From Epiperipatus broadwayi (taxonomy: Eukaryota; Onychophora; Udeonychophora; Euonychophora; Peripatidae), in contig JAQFVV010012400.1 of NCBI GenBank assembly GCA_028023455.1, positions 15,861,490-15,925,489 on the forward strand: a stretch of DNA of 64,000 nt, read 5' to 3'. The notes beneath the pieces were generated by a model. The model saw only the letters and a program-made list of their open reading frames with translations. It was not told where the DNA came from and did not search any database. Both the position numbers and the translations under genes were made by a program. Shown here piece after piece: positions 61,225-64,000 of the stretch (position 1 is its first letter; each line of letters begins with the position of its first letter).

Positions 61225-61331
61225 TCTTGCATTGGTGGTTGAGAGGTCAGCGTGACTGCCTTGTAGGCAGTTGCCCGGGTTGCGGGTTCGCGTCCCGGCC
61301 GATGCTATGACACTTTAAAAAAAAAAAAAAC
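61225..61331 (+). mobile_element. tRNA-derived SINE with perfect 12-bp TSD
   Basis: Flanked by AATATATCTCTG at 61213-61224 and 61332-61343. A box TGGTTGAGAGGTCAGCG, intact B box GGGTTCGCGTCCC with a pairing T arm (CGGG/CCCG), then GATGCTATGACAC and a poly-A tail. Its GC-rich body contrasts sharply with the AT-rich surroundings. It is the better preserved of the two copies and probably a recent insertion. Confidence 0.9.
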
Positions 61332-61410
61332 AATATATCTCTGCATAGGTGCAATGTAGTTAGTCTGCCTTTCAAATCTTCTATTAAACTATTATGTCAT
61401 TAGTCCATTA

Positions 61411-61545
61411 CCTGCGTAGTTTAGTGCAATGGGTAAAGTGTCAGACTCTGGATTTCGGGTTCTCAAATTGATTTCAGTACTGGTATTTCTCGTACTTGAA
61501 CTTTGTATGAATTTCTGATGAATAATAAAACTATTCGATTATTTT
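61411..61545 (+). mobile_element. Degenerate tRNA-derived SINE, second family
   Basis: GTTTAGTGCAATGGGTAAAG resembles an A-box region, and GGGTTCTCAAATTGATTTC a decayed B box. The tail CAGTACTGGTATTTCTCGTA-CTTGAACTTTGTATGAATT matches the SINE tail at 50020-50090. No target duplication resolved. Confidence 0.45.
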
Positions 61546-62035
61546 TTATTTTATCAGTCCATTCTTGTGTGATATATGTTTTAACTAGCTCCAAGAATGA
61601 TTCTCTCTTCAACAAATTAAATTATGAAAATTTCTCTAAATAACTTATCCATCCATGTATATTTTCTATTTTAAAACACAATGTAAACATCAATAACTCA
61701 ATCCCCTTGCTCATTCCAATCCCTACCTTTATTAATGTATTATTCAATTTCTCATTCCAATAACCCAACACAACTGTTTTTGCCTATCTAAAAGCATATT
61801 CCATAATTATATAACATTGTCCATTTTATCTTTTCACAATCTATATTTTTCACTCTTTATTATCACTTCAGTTACTTAACTCTTTCCCTAGTTTTTAAAG
61901 CCTCCCTTTAAATAATAAATTTCTATCAAATATCCTATCACATACATATCTTATGTTGTTAGTTTTCACACAAAAACAATGCATTTTTATACTTTAAAGT
62001 TTTCATTTATGTTTCCTATTTATTCTTCTATCTTA

Positions 62036-62132
62036 ATACCCATAATGATCTATTCTTAAAATTTTCTCTGCTTCAATCATCCAAAATACCCATAATGATC
62101 TATTCTTAAAATTTTCTCTGCTTCAATCATCC
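62036..62132. repeat. Tandem duplication, 50-bp period
   Basis: ATACCCATAATGATCTATTC begins about 62037 and 62087. The two units are identical by eye. Confidence 0.85.
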
Positions 62133-63339
62133 CACTACAATAATAAAGAAACTATCAAACAAATTTCCTTTTTAAATGATCCTAGTTATATTTTTTCATA
62201 ATGCACATTTCTCAATTATATTTATTTCTTATTATTATTTTCTTCTTCCGGAGATTGCTTCCCACTTCCTCAAATATTCTCCCTTCTTATCTCAACTCCT
62301 AAGAAGTCTATTTATTTACAGATCTTCCAATAGCAATATCTCATTCATTAATTTATTACCAACAGTAATTTAGATTTATAATTACTAACTTCCTGCTTTA
62401 GCTTAAAATAACTGTCTTTGACCTATCATTATCATATATATATATATATACATTCGGCTTCCATAAAGTCTCAGTCTATTGATACACTTCACAAATTTCC
62501 TTCTGTATATTCTTTTTGTTATTATCTAGGTGAGACCTGGAGCAGACTTTTGCAGGCCAAGAACAACTTCTAATTTTATTCAAATGTCACAGTCCATCAT
62601 GTATTTCTTACAGTAGAATAGTAGTAATAATTATATCATATAATCAAATAATATCAAAAAACAATTATATCAAATCATTAAAGTTCATTACTTTGTCCAA
62701 GCTTTGCTCTGTATGCTGTCCACCAATTTTAAATATTTGCATACTGTCCACTAACTTGAATATTTGCATATTGACCACTATTCTTAAATATTCTGATACA
62801 TAATTACTAATAGCCGAATAGGAATATTTTTGATCAAATTGTATTTATCACCGAAAATGTAGTCATACAGATACATAGAGCCATAAAAACAATATTAACA
62901 TTTTTAAATATATATTGTCCATTTTGTTGGTAGTGAACTATGCATTTATAAATTATATCATTTTGGATAGTTTTTACCACATAAAGAAAATGTCCTATTT
63001 TCCACATCAATAACAAATGGGAATAGTACATTATTTCCTCATAATATTTGATTTTATTTAATATGCTTATATTTTTTGACAATTTGTTGAAAATATTTTA
63101 AAAATTTTTCAATTCGTTCTTCAACTCGGAAGCTGTCCAGCCCTATTCTATTTCTGAAAGTTTTAACATATCCAATCATTTTAGCTATTGTTTGTTTTTC
63201 TTAGTGATTGTAAATTCAATTCACTAAGACATTTAGTTGTGATCAAAATGAAAGCTAAATCCAGCAATCAAATGTTATTTCAACATTCATTACTTGACTT
63301 TTACAAAAACTTTTATCTCTAGTATTAAATATTAAACAG
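62133..63339. other. AT-rich DNA with short tandem repeats
   Basis: It holds a TA microsatellite at about 62435-62451 and a short direct repeat of about 29 bp at about 62715-62800 (AAATATTTGCATACTGTCCA and close variants). No gene. Confidence 0.5.
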
Positions 63340-63435
63340 GCAAAACTCTCCATACAGTAGTGCCACCCTGTGACAACCAGAGTAATCAATGGATGCCAGA
63401 AGGCTTGTGCATAAAATCCCCATCTAGTGATGTTT
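63340..63435. repeat. Family A scrap
   Basis: CTCCATACAGTAGTGCCACC, AGAGTAATCAATGGATGCCA and CTTGTGCATAAAATCCCCAT are the best-preserved example of one arm of dispersed family A. Truncated on both sides. Confidence 0.7.
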
Positions 63436-64000
63436 ATTGGTATTAAATATCTGAATCTCTATAAAAATATATCCTGATTTACATGATATAACAATTCTAC
63501 ATATCCAGATTCATTTTCTTTTAATTGAAAATTAAATATTCTTATCTGAAGATTTTCTTTCCTCGATTAGAGTTCATAATTTTCATGGAGATTCCCATAT
63601 TATACCACATTTTCAGGCAATAAAGAATCTTCTGATGAATAATGCAAGAATACAAAAGGAAATATAGAAAATCATACATAACCAAAAATCCACTGATTTT
63701 TCTAGCCACTGATGATATCCATTCTTAGTTATCCCCAGAACAATTTATAAATTAGATTTTTATTCTCTTCCTTTTTGAAAGCATAGTATACATCTTCATT
63801 GTTTGTTTGTTTGTTTTTTTTAAAAAAATATTGTTAATAACTATTCTTTTCACATTCATATCCTCAAAAATCACTCTAATAAAAATATAAAGCTGGGAAA
63901 TATAGAGATTATGTTGGAGCTTTCGCCAAACTGCAAAGAAAAACAAATATAATTATTTGATAAATCACTGTCACTTGTTTGACCAATTCACAATTCACAG
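63436..64000. other. AT-rich DNA to window end, no gene seen
   Basis: No SMUG1 5' exon and no named repeat. The minus ORF 63752-63946 is low complexity. Confidence 0.5.

Overview
This is an AT-rich, intron-bearing animal genome window, not a bacterial one. The genes are split by GT/AG introns, one of them about 30 kb long. Microsatellites, poly-A-tailed tRNA-derived SINEs, decayed LINEs, hAT transposons and Penelope-like retroelements fill most of the sequence. The repeat mix suggests a lophotrochozoan, perhaps a mollusc such as a cephalopod, but that assignment is only an inference.

Two host genes are recognised with confidence, and they converge tail to tail. At the left edge, on the + strand, are the last coding exons of an hnRNP A2/B1-type RNA-binding protein (1-109 and 189-295), followed by a probable 3'-UTR intron (328-1812) and a poly-A signal at 1894-1899. 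On the - strand are two exons of SMUG1, a single-strand-selective uracil-DNA glycosylase. The terminal exon is 13455-14030, with a 54-residue acidic, Ser-rich tail that human SMUG1 lacks. An internal exon lies at 44177-44296. The 30.1-kb intron between them is packed with repeats. The 5' exons, including the GMNPGPFGM-type motif, were not found and probably lie beyond 64000.

Layout: 1916-7379 is featureless AT-rich DNA. 7380-9860 is a decayed LINE (- strand). 10060-11170 and 17430-18410 hold a palindromic dispersed repeat (family A), with scraps at 41160-41820 and 63340. 14280-20130 is rich in small inverted and tandem duplications, including a 252-bp hairpin MITE at 19800-20051. 23711-23893 and 24781-25055 are unlisted coding-like stretches. 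28777-31855 is a foldback element whose two arms carry related outward-facing ORFs. It abuts 31856-35790, a head-to-head inverted pair of Penelope-like elements whose outer ends carry matching hammerhead-ribozyme-like motifs and tRNA-like sequences with an intron-sized anticodon loop. 38749-39566 is another GIY-YIG fragment between inverted repeats. 44640-45749 and 48720-49997 are hAT relics, the latter inserted into an older SINE. LINE relics lie at 42780-43260, 45780-46900, 52200-53030, 58400-59960 and 60100-60260. Two young SINEs with perfect target-site duplications lie at 55194-55298 and 61225-61331.

No operon, CRISPR array or bacterial system is present. The most interesting structure is the back-to-back pair of giant inverted repeats at 28.8-35.8 kb.
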